This document shows, one piece after another, positions 41,650 to 49,646 of a stretch of 64,000 nt of DNA (position 1 is its first letter; the number at the start of each line of letters is the position of its first letter). The stretch comes from Flagellimonas pacifica (GTDB lineage Bacteria > Bacteroidota > Bacteroidia > Flavobacteriales > Flavobacteriaceae): positions 186,001 to 250,000 of the forward strand of contig NZ_OBEH01000001.1 of NCBI RefSeq assembly GCF_900215465.1, given 5' to 3'. The notes under the pieces are model-generated. The model saw nothing but the letters and a program-made list of their open reading frames with translations, searched no databases and had not been told where the DNA came from. A program made the position numbers and the translations under genes.

Positions 41650-42936
41650 ATGAAACTCTGGGACAAAGGTTTTAGCACCGATAAAAAAATAGATCATTTT
41701 ACAGTAGGCAATGATCGGGAGTTAGATTTGCTTTTGGCAAAATATGACGTCATTGCATCAAAAAGTCATGCTCAAATGCTGGGCAAGGTTGGATTAATTA
41801 CCGAAAATGAGACCAAAAAACTAATTAAGGAATTAGATAAAATTGCCCATTGTATTGAGGATGGAGTCTTTACCATTGAAGATGATTTTGAGGACATGCA
41901 TTCCAAAATTGAGTTTTTGCTCACAGAAAAATTGGGTGATACCGGAAAAAAAATCCATACAGCACGTTCTAGAAATGACCAAGTCTTGGTAGCCATGCAA
42001 CTGTACCTTAAAAATGAATTGTCAGAGATTCAAAATGAGGTGAAAACACTTTTTGATCTCCTGTTGCAATTGGCTGAAAAGTATAAAAAAGTATTGCTTC
42101 CCGGTTATACCCATTTACAGATTGCCATGCCTTCCTCATTTGGATTATGGTTTTCTGCTTACGCCGAAAGTTTGATTGACGATCTATACTTTGTAGAGGC
42201 CGCTCATAAAATTGCAGACCAAAACCCGTTGGGGAGTGCTGCAGGCTATGGCAGTTCGTTTCCAATAGATAGAAACTTCACCACACATGAAATGGGCTTT
42301 GAGACTTTAAAATATAATGTGGTAGCTGCCCAAATGGGTCGCGGAAAGGTGGAAAAGGCAACTGCCTTTGGGATTTCCAATATTGCGGCCACACTATCCA
42401 AATTGGCCATGGACATCTGTTTGTACATGGGGCAAAATTTTGACTTTATCTCGTTTCCCGATGAGCTGACCACAGGGAGCAGTATTATGCCGCACAAGAA
42501 AAATCCTGATGTTTTTGAACTGATTCGAGCTAAGTGCAACAAAATTCAAGCTGTGCCCAGCCAATTGACATTGATTACTAATAATTTACCTAGCGGATAC
42601 CACCGAGATTTGCAATTGGTGAAAGAAATTATTGTACCCGCCATTCAAGATATCAAAGCCTGTTTGGAAATGATGGTTTTCAGCTTGAAGGAAATCAAGG
42701 TCAATACCAAAATTCTGGATGACCCTAAATATGATTATTTGTTTAGCGTGGACACCTTGAATGAACTTGTAAAAAATGGCATGCCATTTAGAGATGCATA
42801 CAAATCCATGGGCAAGGATATTGAAAAAGGAACCTTTACTCCTAAAAAGGATATTGACCATACCCATGAAGGTAGTTTAGGGAATTTGTGTTTGGAAGAA
42901 ATCCGAAACAAAATGGAAAAAACACAAGGGGCATAA
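41650..42936 (+). CDS. argH: Argininosuccinate lyase
   Basis: 428 residues, slightly short of the ~460 of many ArgH proteins. KLWDKGFSTDKKIDHFTVGNDRELDLLLAKYD, HTARSRNDQVLVAMQLYLK, LLPGYTHLQIAMPSSFGLW, NPLGSAAGYGSSFPIDR and the signature GSSIMPHKKNPD are present, including the catalytic Ser loop. It splits argininosuccinate into arginine and fumarate, the last step of the pathway, and is the last gene of the operon. No clear terminator was seen in the 150 bases after it. Confidence 0.94.
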   Translation: MKLWDKGFSTDKKIDHFTVGNDRELDLLLAKYDVIASKSHAQMLGKVGLITENETKKLIKELDKIAHCIEDGVFTIEDDFEDMHSKIEFLLTEKLGDTGKKIHTARSRNDQVLVAMQLYLKNELSEIQNEVKTLFDLLLQLAEKYKKVLLPGYTHLQIAMPSSFGLWFSAYAESLIDDLYFVEAAHKIADQNPLGSAAGYGSSFPIDRNFTTHEMGFETLKYNVVAAQMGRGKVEKATAFGISNIAATLSKLAMDICLYMGQNFDFISFPDELTTGSSIMPHKKNPDVFELIRAKCNKIQAVPSQLTLITNNLPSGYHRDLQLVKEIIVPAIQDIKACLEMMVFSLKEIKVNTKILDDPKYDYLFSVDTLNELVKNGMPFRDAYKSMGKDIEKGTFTPKKDIDHTHEGSLGNLCLEEIRNKMEKTQGA

Positions 42937-43086
42937 TCGTTATACCGTAAAAGAAGAAACACGCAGACAAAGCGGTTATTATGCTATTCACCATTCGTGT
43001 GACACACTTTTAATTGGAATTGATTTGATGACAAAGACCATGAATTTCACTTTTGGTTAACTTCAAACAAAAAGTATACTCTTACT

Positions 43087-43545
43087 ATGAAATTTCGGAA
43101 AGCAACTAAAGAAGATGTGCATGATATCGTAAAAATGATAGCAAATGACAAGTTTGGAAAGTTAAGGGAAATCTTCAAAGACCCGTTGCCTGAAACATAT
43201 TATTCAGCTTTTGAAAACATTGATAAAGATCAAAATCAAGAATTGATCGTAGTGGAAAATGATGAAGGAGAGCTAATTGGAAACATGCAACTATCATTTA
43301 TACAGTATTTAACATATCAAGGCGGAATCAGGGCCCAAATAGAAGCGGTTAGGATTAGAGAAGATCAAAGAGGGAAAGGGATTGGAGAAAAAATGTTTGT
43401 TTGGGCAATTGAAAGAGCAAAAGCACGAAAAGCACATTTAATGCAGTTAACAACCGATAAGAAAAGACCGGAAGCCTTAAGGTTTTATCAAAAGCTTGGG
43501 TTTGAAGCTACCCATGAAGGAATGAAACTACATTTTAAAAAATAG
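43087..43545 (+). CDS. GNAT family N-acetyltransferase
   Basis: 152 residues, a complete single GNAT domain: FRKATKEDVHDIVKMIANDKFGKLREIF, ELIGNMQLSFIQYLTYQGGIRAQIEAVRIREDQRGKGIGEKMFVWAIERAKARKAHLMQLTTDKKRPEALRFYQKLGFEATHEGMKLHF. The acetyl-CoA loop is QRGKGIGEKM. Close in style to aminoglycoside/phosphinothricin-type or amino-acid acetyltransferases of unknown substrate. It lies just outside the left end of cassette C and is transcribed alone. Confidence 0.82.
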   Translation: MKFRKATKEDVHDIVKMIANDKFGKLREIFKDPLPETYYSAFENIDKDQNQELIVVENDEGELIGNMQLSFIQYLTYQGGIRAQIEAVRIREDQRGKGIGEKMFVWAIERAKARKAHLMQLTTDKKRPEALRFYQKLGFEATHEGMKLHFKK

Positions 43546-43584
43546 ATAGGGCATTAAAATCTTAAGCGTTGTTTCTAATCAAAA

Positions 43585-43611
43585 TGTCACGTTTTTATGG
43601 TTCAAATTGTC
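43585..43611 (+). promoter_or_regulatory. ECF41-type promoter before the sigma factor gene
   Basis: TGTCACG (43585-43591), 16 bases, then TGTC (43608-43611). This matches the TGTCACA-N16-CGTC consensus known for ECF41 sigma factors, with one change in each half. It suggests autoregulation. The TTG start codon follows 26 bases later. Confidence 0.7.
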
Positions 43612-43637
43612 ATACCCATAGAACTTAATATTCAGAT

Positions 43638-44468
43638 TTGAAAAATTATCATGACATATTATTTCCATACGCATACAATATACTTGGTTCGTCTGAAGAT
43701 GCAAAAGACACTATACAAGATATTTTGATAAGATACCTTTCAATTGAAAAGCATCATATCAAGAATGAAATTGGATATTTAACCAAATCGGTAATCAACC
43801 AATCGATTAGCGTAAAAAAGAAGAAGAAAACAATATCAGTAGATAGCATTTGGCTGCCAGAACCTATTTCAACGGAGAATGCAGACCAAAATATCAACAA
43901 AGAAGAAATATTATCGTATTCAATACTCGTTCTTCTTGAAAAATTATCGGCAAAAGAACGAGCCGTTTTTATTTTAAAGGAGGCATTTGATTATTCTCAT
44001 AAGGAAATTGCAGAGACCATAAGTTCTACTCTTGAAAACTCTAGAAAACTACTAAGTAGAGCTAAAACGAAACTGGCCAAGTATAGAAATGAGGAAAACA
44101 AATCACCTAATAAAGACAAATCACATTTGAAAAGTTACATAAAAGTGATGCAGAATGGAGATATAACTGCTTTGGAAAAGTTATTGTCAAAAGACATACT
44201 ATTGGCTGCCGATGGAGGGGAAAGTATTAAAGTAGTAAGAGAGTTAACAACTGGCATTACCAATACATCTAAACTACTACTTTATGTGCATAAGACCTTT
44301 TTATCTGGGATGGAATTTATGATTAGCTATGTAAATCACCAACCCGCCATCCTATTCTTCCAAAAGGGGATTTTATACAATTGTCAGGTTTTTGAAATTG
44401 AAGAGATGAAAATTAGAAGTATTTATTCCATAGTTGACCCAAAAAAACTGAAATCACTTTCACCCTAA
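43638..44468 (+). CDS. ECF41-type sigma factor with SnoaL-like C-terminal domain
   Basis: 276 residues, opening with TTG (43638), the only start at the expected place after its promoter. Region 2 (LGSSEDAKDTIQDILIRYLS) and region 4 (LEKLSAKERAVFILKEAFDYSHKEIAETISSTLENSRKLLSRAKTKL) are joined by a linker with WLPEP. The C-terminal ~110 residues form a SnoaL-like domain with DGG (AADGGESIK) and end with DPKKL. These three marks match the ECF41 hallmarks WLPEP, DGGGK and NPDKL. ECF41 factors lack an anti-sigma factor and control themselves through this domain. The flavin reductase gene that follows fits the usual ECF41 partner. Confidence 0.88.
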   Translation: MKNYHDILFPYAYNILGSSEDAKDTIQDILIRYLSIEKHHIKNEIGYLTKSVINQSISVKKKKKTISVDSIWLPEPISTENADQNINKEEILSYSILVLLEKLSAKERAVFILKEAFDYSHKEIAETISSTLENSRKLLSRAKTKLAKYRNEENKSPNKDKSHLKSYIKVMQNGDITALEKLLSKDILLAADGGESIKVVRELTTGITNTSKLLLYVHKTFLSGMEFMISYVNHQPAILFFQKGILYNCQVFEIEEMKIRSIYSIVDPKKLKSLSP

Positions 44469-44472
44469 AGTA

Positions 44473-44499
44473 TGTCACGTTTTTTCTTTTGACTTTGTC
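44473..44499 (+). promoter_or_regulatory. ECF41-type promoter before the azoreductase-like gene
   Basis: TGTCACG (44473-44479), 16 bases, TGTC (44496-44499), identical in both halves and in spacing to the site at 43585. It lies just after the sigma factor stop codon and 28 bases before the next start codon, marking the reductase-cupin pair as the sigma factor's target. Confidence 0.75.
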
Positions 44500-44526
44500 A
44501 TTCTATTGAACATAAAATATCAATAG

Positions 44527-45138
44527 ATGAAAAAGTTATTAAGAATAGATTGTAGTTCCAGAATTTCTGGTTCACACTCAAGGGAGCTAGCCGATTACTT
44601 CGAAAAAAAATGGACAATTGTAAATCCTGATGGAATAGTAATTCGTAGAGATCTAGCCAAAGAGCCGCCGCCACATATTCATAACAACACAATTGAGGGA
44701 TTTTATACTCCCAACGAATACTGCACTCCAGAAATAAAAGAGGCTACTGTCTTATCGGATAAACTAATTGCAGAATTAAAATCAGTTAATGAAATCTTGA
44801 TAAACAGTCCATTATACAATTTAAACGTTCCTTCAAACCTCAAAGCATATGTTGACCAAATAGTGAGAATTGGACATACCTTCAACATCAATGAAAGTGG
44901 TTATTACGGTTTATTGAAAAATAAAATTGCATACTTAATAACTGCAAAAGGAGGTGTATATAAAGGTACACCAATGGAACAATATGATTTCCAAGAGCCT
45001 TACCTAAAAGCCATTTTAGGGCATATGGGAATAGAAACACGAAGATTGTTTTCACTGGAAGGAGCAAGTGACAGTAAAGTTATAGAACATAACAAACTTG
45101 CATTACGAAACGACATTGACCAATCATTCAAAAAATAA
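44527..45138 (+). CDS. FMN-dependent NADH-azoreductase-like flavoprotein
   Basis: 203 residues of the flavodoxin-like AzoR/NQO fold: LLRIDCSSRISGSHSRELADYFEKKW (FMN phosphate loop), EILINSPLYNLNVPSNLKAYVDQIVRIGHTFN (PLYN.x.P...K..D motif of AzoR) and KNKIAYLITAKGGVYKGTPMEQYDFQEPYLKAILGHMGIE. Such enzymes reduce quinones and azo compounds with NAD(P)H. It is preceded by an ECF41-type promoter and is followed after 4 bases by the cupin gene, so it is the probable main target of the sigma factor, perhaps for electrophile or quinone stress. Confidence 0.85.
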   Translation: MKKLLRIDCSSRISGSHSRELADYFEKKWTIVNPDGIVIRRDLAKEPPPHIHNNTIEGFYTPNEYCTPEIKEATVLSDKLIAELKSVNEILINSPLYNLNVPSNLKAYVDQIVRIGHTFNINESGYYGLLKNKIAYLITAKGGVYKGTPMEQYDFQEPYLKAILGHMGIETRRLFSLEGASDSKVIEHNKLALRNDIDQSFKK

Positions 45139-45142
45139 AACG

Positions 45143-45658
45143 ATGAATCATATTAAAGAAAATTTTTTTGAAGACAAATTAGAGGATAATGCATCAATAA
45201 TTAATCCAAACGAAGGTGAGAAGTTAGAACTAAACACTATTTCAATTACATTTAAGGTTACTAGTGAAATGTCTAATGACCAATTGGGTGTATATGAAAT
45301 TTTTCTTCCTCCAATGGCTATTGGGGCAAAATTACACTATCACCGATTTATGGATGAAACTTTTATTGTGAATGAAGGCATTTTAACCATGCAAGTTGGA
45401 GACAAGGAATACGAAGCCAAACCTGGAACGGTGACTTATATTCCTAGATTTACCCCTCACGGATTTAAAAATGATACTGACAAAACTGTTAAATTGATTT
45501 TAATTTTCAATCCCTCTCAAAAACGAGAAGGCTTTTTTAAAGGTTTGTACGAAACCTTAAATGAAGTTCCTATTGACCCAGAGAAATATTTAAAACTATA
45601 TAACAAGTATGATAGTTTTCCGATAGACACTTCTAATATGATACCTATAAGGGAATAA
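45143..45658 (+). CDS. Cupin-domain protein
   Basis: 171 residues from ATG 45143 (MNHIKEN); the in-frame ATG at 45098 lies inside the previous gene. A single cupin barrel: FLPPMAIGAKLHYHRFMDETFIVNEGILTMQVGDKEYEAKPGTVTYIPRFTPHGFKNDTDKTVKLILIFNPS. Metal ligands of the HxH...E...H pattern are HYH, E (DETF) and H (TPHGF). It has no DNA-binding domain. Being cotranscribed with the flavin reductase it may handle the same compound. Reaction unknown. Confidence 0.8.
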   Translation: MNHIKENFFEDKLEDNASIINPNEGEKLELNTISITFKVTSEMSNDQLGVYEIFLPPMAIGAKLHYHRFMDETFIVNEGILTMQVGDKEYEAKPGTVTYIPRFTPHGFKNDTDKTVKLILIFNPSQKREGFFKGLYETLNEVPIDPEKYLKLYNKYDSFPIDTSNMIPIRE

Positions 45659-45664
45659 AAAACC

Positions 45665-45757
45665 AGAGACAACTACGCACATAAATAGTAGCAATTTTAG
45701 CGCTTTATTCAAAGTTAGATTTCTATTTTAAGTTAGATCATAAACCGATAAGTGCAG
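45665..45757. repeat. Right flank element of cassette C (3' type)
   Basis: Inner end AGAGACAAC (45665-45673), outer end ACCGATAAGTGCAG (45744-45757). The outer end equals that of cassette B (CCGATAAGTG) and, inverted, the outer ends of all 5' flanks. Confidence 0.5.
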
Positions 45758-45808
45758 CCACAAATCGCCCCCCTATTTTTTCTTTGCTCTCTCTGTACTT
45801 ATTGCATT

Positions 45809-45818
45809 GACATATGTC
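45809..45818. promoter_or_regulatory. GACATATGTC palindrome before the GAF-LuxR gene
   Basis: A perfect 10-base palindrome 60 bases before the start codon at 45879, with TTG just before it (TTGACATATGTC). It could be the binding site of the LuxR-type protein itself. Confidence 0.25.
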
Positions 45819-45878
45819 GTGATCAATGGGAAAAATGCCTCTCTGCAATAATTTCCAATTTATTCTTAGCTTTCGGTA

Positions 45879-46811
45879 ATGAACGATACCGATTATTATT
45901 CCCATCTCTACGAGATAGCCAGCAATTTGAACAAGGAGTTTTCTTTGCATTCTGCGCTTCGCAAATCTTTGGAGAAGATGGTAGAAATCCTTAATCTGGA
46001 AACGGGTTGGGTCTGGCTTACGGAGCCGGATAACAAGTCAGTATATTTGGCAGCCTCCCATAATTTGCCTCCAGCCCTCAGTAATCATCCCGAACGATTA
46101 TCGGGCGGGTGCTATTGCATAAAACAATACTTGGCAGATGACATGGATCAGGCCATGAACATTAGTGAGATTGCCTGTACGAGATTAAAGGATATTGGTT
46201 TGGGTACCGAAGACCTCAAGTTCCATGCAACCATTCCCATTATTATCAATAAACAAAAAGTGGGACTCATTAATTTATTGAGCAACGAAACCCGCAAATT
46301 AACCGAAAAAGAGCTGACCATTCTTAACACCATTAGTGAATTGGTGGGAACAGCCATTCAACGCACCCGATTACAACAATCTTATGGCCATGAAAGTGCA
46401 GAATCGGACACAAGCATACGCAATGTGCTAAAACGGGTTTTTGTTCCAAAAATGGATGCCATTATCTCTTCCCTTGAAAATGCCGATAGGAATAAAGTGA
46501 TAGAAGCCCTTAAAACAACCTTAGACCTTCAAAAGCATTTGACCATTGTATTGGAGGAAACAGAGCCAGGTAAAAAACCTAGTGCTAAATCAAGGAAGTT
46601 CAACTACCCTGAAATGCCACTGACAAGTCGTGAACTGGAAGTATTGGCACTCATAAAACAAGGGCTCACCAACGAAAGTATAGGAAAACAACTGTACATC
46701 ACCGAACGTACCGTAAAATTTCACGTCACTGCAATCCTGTCCAAACTTCATGCGGACAACAGAACAGAAGCCGTGGATATTGGATTAAAACGGGGGCTTT
46801 TTAGCATCTAA
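45879..46811 (+). CDS. GAF-domain LuxR-type transcriptional regulator
   Basis: 310 residues. A GAF domain covers about residues 15-165 (LRKSLEKMVEILNLETGWVWLTEPDNKSVYLAASHNLPPAL, SGGCYCIKQYLADDMD, LKFHATIPIIINKQKVGLINLLSNETRKLTEKELTILNTISELVGTAI). A linker is followed by a C-terminal LuxR helix-turn-helix (LTSRELEVLALIKQGLTNESIGKQLYITERTVKFHVTAILSKL). The CYC motif in the GAF domain could bind a metal or heme. No receiver domain is present, so it senses its signal directly. Single-gene unit just beyond the right end of cassette C. Confidence 0.82.
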   Translation: MNDTDYYSHLYEIASNLNKEFSLHSALRKSLEKMVEILNLETGWVWLTEPDNKSVYLAASHNLPPALSNHPERLSGGCYCIKQYLADDMDQAMNISEIACTRLKDIGLGTEDLKFHATIPIIINKQKVGLINLLSNETRKLTEKELTILNTISELVGTAIQRTRLQQSYGHESAESDTSIRNVLKRVFVPKMDAIISSLENADRNKVIEALKTTLDLQKHLTIVLEETEPGKKPSAKSRKFNYPEMPLTSRELEVLALIKQGLTNESIGKQLYITERTVKFHVTAILSKLHADNRTEAVDIGLKRGLFSI

Positions 46812-46925
46812 TCATTTGGAGAAGCTATAACCTGTACTAAAGTACAGATGGCTTTCTGTACCAAGGTTGGTTTTACACTCCAATTTCAGGTTCCATCTTT
46901 GTAATCAAATAAAAAACAAAAACTT

Positions 46926-47354
46926 ATGGGCACAAAGCATATCTATTTGGAGCACGCCAATATTACGGTAAACGATTTACAGGAAGCAATAAGATTCTTC
47001 AGAACTGCTTTCCCTCACTTTAAGATTAGGGGCGGCGGAAATGGCACAAGAGAATGGGTTCACCTAGGTGATGATGACACTTATATCGCTATCAATCAGG
47101 CTAAGTATAGCAATTTAACAATTGACAAAAACTACGACAAGATTGGAATAAATCATATTGGGTTTGTTGTTCCCGATGTTCAGAAAATAGCCAACAATCT
47201 TCTTAAAAATGGGTACAAACGTGATTTTCCAAAAGAAGTGGAACAATTTAGAATCAGGGACTATTTTGCCGATGCCGACGGAAACCAGTACGAGTTTGTG
47301 CAATATCTTAGTGAGGTGCCCGAGAAAAAAAACAGCTACAAAACACAGATATAA
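46926..47354 (+). CDS. VOC (glyoxalase/bleomycin-resistance) family protein
   Basis: 142 residues in the vicinal oxygen chelate fold: HIYLEHANITVNDLQEAIRFFRTAFPHFKIRGGG, EWVHLGDDDTYIAINQAK, IGINHIGFVVPDVQKIANNLLKNGYKRD, FRIRDYFADADGNQYEFVQYLSE. Likely metal ligands are H in LEHANI, H in NHIGF and E in NQYEFVQ. Members isomerise, cleave or bind a wide range of small molecules. Lies between two LuxR-type regulator genes and might be controlled by one of them. Confidence 0.78.
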   Translation: MGTKHIYLEHANITVNDLQEAIRFFRTAFPHFKIRGGGNGTREWVHLGDDDTYIAINQAKYSNLTIDKNYDKIGINHIGFVVPDVQKIANNLLKNGYKRDFPKEVEQFRIRDYFADADGNQYEFVQYLSEVPEKKNSYKTQI

Positions 47355-47398
47355 AAGCAGTTCATTTTAACATTTTTGAGATGCTCAGTCACTTTTTT

Positions 47399-47419
47399 GG
47401 TTATTTGGCGCTAATAACC
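47399..47419. terminator. Small inverted repeat after the VOC gene
   Basis: GGTTATT (47399-47405) pairs with AATAACC (47413-47419) around a 7-base loop, 45 bases after the stop codon. A T run precedes rather than follows it on the plus strand, so it would be a better terminator for minus-strand transcripts. Function unclear. Confidence 0.25.
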
Positions 47420-47514
47420 TCATAAGTAAAGTCGTTAAAAATCCCGATCTTCACCAGGTCATCATTATCAAATAAAACGAACCATCTTTTAATTGTTATA
47501 GTGTATCCTGAAAA

Positions 47515-48387
47515 ATGATTGTTGTAGAAATGATATTATTGGTCATTGCTTATACCTTGCTAAGCATCTCCATATTTTTAGGCATACTTTGTCTTAAAAA
47601 GAATATTGAAACCTGGGAGACCATCGCATTAATGTTTTCGCTACTGCTGTTAATCATCTCATCAACTGCTGAAACCGCTGAAAAAGTAATAAGGGACAAT
47701 CCAAACCCCAACGAACCTACCGATGTTTTTATATTGTTGGCCATGGTTTTGGTGGGCTTGGCAACACCCTTGAATGTAATGGCAGAACGACGGCATAATT
47801 TATCCTCCTTTTGGAAAAAAGTCCTTTATTCTATTGCTGCGATATTGTTTGTGGCAACCATTATAGGATTTTTTACAAACACGCTAGACTACCTGCAATA
47901 TGCGGCATCCTTATTTTTAGGGGTTTCTGTTATAGCTTCTATGGTATTGATCAGGGTTACCAAACCTCAGAAGAGACTGCAACACATTGAAAAACTGGAA
48001 CGAATTTTTGCACTTATATTTTTATTAGTGGTTCCATTATCCCTGTTTATTAACTTTATTAATTCTGAAGTTGGTCAAACTTTAAAAGTAGGATTTACGT
48101 TGCCCTTGGTTTTTATTCTTATTTCTGCCAATAAAATATGGGACGATCTACAACGCCTTTCCATTCTCAAATCCAATGTGTCACCAAATGAACAACATTT
48201 TAAAAATTTTTTCTTGACCGAAAGGGAGAAAGAAATAGCCAAACTGTTAACCAAAGGAAAGACCTACAAACAGATTTCAGAAGAGTTGTTCATCTCGCTT
48301 CCTACAGTAAAGACCCATACCTCCAACATGTACAAAAAACTCAAGGTAAAGAATAAGCATGAACTGATAGTAATGCTGATGAATTGA
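47515..48387 (+). CDS. Membrane-anchored LuxR-type regulator
   Basis: 290 residues. The N-terminal ~200 residues hold about six to seven hydrophobic helices (MILLVIAYTLLSISIFLGILCL, ALMFSLLLLIIS, VFILLAMVLVGLATPLNVMA, SIAAILFVATIIGFF, AASLFLGVSVIASMVLI, IFALIFLLVVPLSLFI). After a linker comes a LuxR helix-turn-helix (LTEREKEIAKLLTKGKTYKQISEELFISLPTVKTHTSNMYKKLKVKNKHELIVML). A regulator with a multi-helix membrane domain of this kind is common in Bacteroidota and probably senses a membrane-linked signal. The outer-membrane protein gene 117 bases downstream is a plausible target. Confidence 0.8.
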   Translation: MIVVEMILLVIAYTLLSISIFLGILCLKKNIETWETIALMFSLLLLIISSTAETAEKVIRDNPNPNEPTDVFILLAMVLVGLATPLNVMAERRHNLSSFWKKVLYSIAAILFVATIIGFFTNTLDYLQYAASLFLGVSVIASMVLIRVTKPQKRLQHIEKLERIFALIFLLVVPLSLFINFINSEVGQTLKVGFTLPLVFILISANKIWDDLQRLSILKSNVSPNEQHFKNFFLTEREKEIAKLLTKGKTYKQISEELFISLPTVKTHTSNMYKKLKVKNKHELIVMLMN

Positions 48388-48503
48388 TTATATCTCCTCG
48401 TACTTTTGTATGAGATTGAACAACATCCCAACAACCATACTATAGTATGACGATTTTGGTCTGATCAGATCCATATACTTGCACTGTATAAATTACTTCG
48501 ATC

Positions 48504-49106
48504 ATGATCAAAAAGAAATTCACATTTACATTTGCACTTACACTTTTGGGATACATTGGCTTTGCACAAGATGATACCATAGTAGAAAATAAAAAAACAC
48601 ACGCTTTTATAGCTTATGAACTGGGCCAGGCCGCATTTAATGATTTCAATTCCTATTCTGGTGAGATAGGGCTTCGGTTCAACAACAATCATATGATCAG
48701 ATTGGCCCACATGAATGTGAAGATGTCCGAAGAACATTTATCATCAAAATTCGCAGTAGTGGTAGATGGAGATAACGTTGAAGGGAAGTTTTTTGGGTTT
48801 GAATCCTTTTATGACTTTCCTGTTGTTTGGAACGGACTTTACCTAAGTCCTTCTATAGGATGGTACAGAAATGAATACAACCATACCATTCTTGATGAAA
48901 AGCTTAAAAAAGACTCTGCAACCATTGGTTTGGCTATTAGTTACCGAGAAACCAATATTTTTGGTGTGGAGGGACTCTATTACACTCTTTCATTTCCAAT
49001 GAGGACACCCTTTAATCCAATCAAAAAAACTGAATTGGGTGACACCACTATTAAAAACAACACTTTTGACAACAATATTTTCTTTTTTATAGGATTTGAG
49101 TTTTGA
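48504..49106 (+). CDS. Small outer-membrane beta-barrel protein
   Basis: 200 residues with a signal peptide (ALTLLGYIGFAQ) and alternating amphipathic strands (KKTHAFIAYELGQAAFND, YSGEIGLRFNNNHMIRLAHMNVKM, GKFFGFESFYDFPVVWNGLYLSPSIGWYRNEYN, ATIGLAISYRETNIFGVEGLYYTLSFP), ending in NIFFFIGFEF with a terminal Phe, as outer-membrane barrels do. Family not recognised. It follows the membrane-bound LuxR regulator on the same strand but with its own upstream gap. Confidence 0.6.
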   Translation: MIKKKFTFTFALTLLGYIGFAQDDTIVENKKTHAFIAYELGQAAFNDFNSYSGEIGLRFNNNHMIRLAHMNVKMSEEHLSSKFAVVVDGDNVEGKFFGFESFYDFPVVWNGLYLSPSIGWYRNEYNHTILDEKLKKDSATIGLAISYRETNIFGVEGLYYTLSFPMRTPFNPIKKTELGDTTIKNNTFDNNIFFFIGFEF

Positions 49107-49220
49107 TTGGCCATCAACCTGTAAAAATAAGAACCCGCCTTTCATAATGTCATTGCAAACATGTTAAAGTACAGCTACAAGAAAGGTGTCTGCTTTTGAT
49201 GAATGGACTGGATAAACCAT

Positions 49221-49640
49221 CTATCCCAATCTTGTTTTTTTGATGGTTGAAATTAAAATGTTTAGGAAGTAGATAATTTGGCCCAATGCAAAAAATATCA
49301 ATCCAAGGAACCAAAAACTCTCAAGTTCAGGAGTCAATTCTGTCCAACTAAGTACAAATCCCAATATAGATAGCAAACTGAAAGTCAAATGAGTCCATAC
49401 CATCCATTTGGTAAATTCTATCTTGAAAAGATTGAGCATCCTATACCCAAAACCACATAGAATATACCAAGCACCAAATACATTAAAGAAATGGGCAAAG
49501 GCTATTACAAAATAAGTATCGTGAACATTGATATCCAAAGTTGAATCAGGAGAAAAAAGCATAAAATAGACCTGAAGAGCAATAAGTATTACGCCAAATA
49601 TCAAAAAAACAATATGTGGTTTTTCGCTTATACTTTTCAA
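49221..49640 (-). CDS. Four-helix membrane protein resembling part of cytochrome oxidase subunit I
   Basis: 139 residues with four hydrophobic helices. INVHDTYFVIAFAHFFNVFGA closely resembles the helix X region of heme-copper oxidase subunit I (HDTYYVVAHFHYVL...GA). There the two histidines bind heme a3 and heme a. Here the first is Phe48 and the second is kept as His50. It is far too short to be an oxidase (about 500 residues) and no other copper or heme ligands are present. It is a stand-alone protein, perhaps a remnant turned to another use such as heme handling or assembly. It lies 6 bases after rluB on the same strand. Confidence 0.65.
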   Translation of the reverse strand: MKSISEKPHIVFLIFGVILIALQVYFMLFSPDSTLDINVHDTYFVIAFAHFFNVFGAWYILCGFGYRMLNLFKIEFTKWMVWTHLTFSLLSILGFVLSWTELTPELESFWFLGLIFFALGQIIYFLNILISTIKKTRLG

Positions 49641-49646
49641 TGCAGG

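Larger units (their letters stand above)
43557..45757. mobile_element. Putative cassette C (ECF41 sigma module)
   Basis: The left end is short: AAATCTTAAGCGTT followed by GTTGTTTCT (43568-43576), like the inner parts of the 5' elements of cassettes A and B. The right end carries AGAGACAAC (45665-45673; GTTGTCTCT on the other strand) and the outer end ACCGATAAGTGCAG (45744-45757). The unit holds the sigma factor, a flavin reductase and a cupin gene. It is the weakest of the three cassettes because the outer part of its left flank is missing. Confidence 0.4.

Noticed and set aside
42937..43086. TTCACTTTTGGTTAAC near 43049 as the left outer end of cassette C
   Set aside because: It resembles CACTTATCGGTTA only partly and lacks the matching inner 9-mer. 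The site at 43557-43576 fits the cassette pattern better.
49221..49640. Truncated cytochrome oxidase subunit I pseudogene
   Set aside because: It starts and ends cleanly with four full helices, and no further oxidase sequence lies in any frame nearby.
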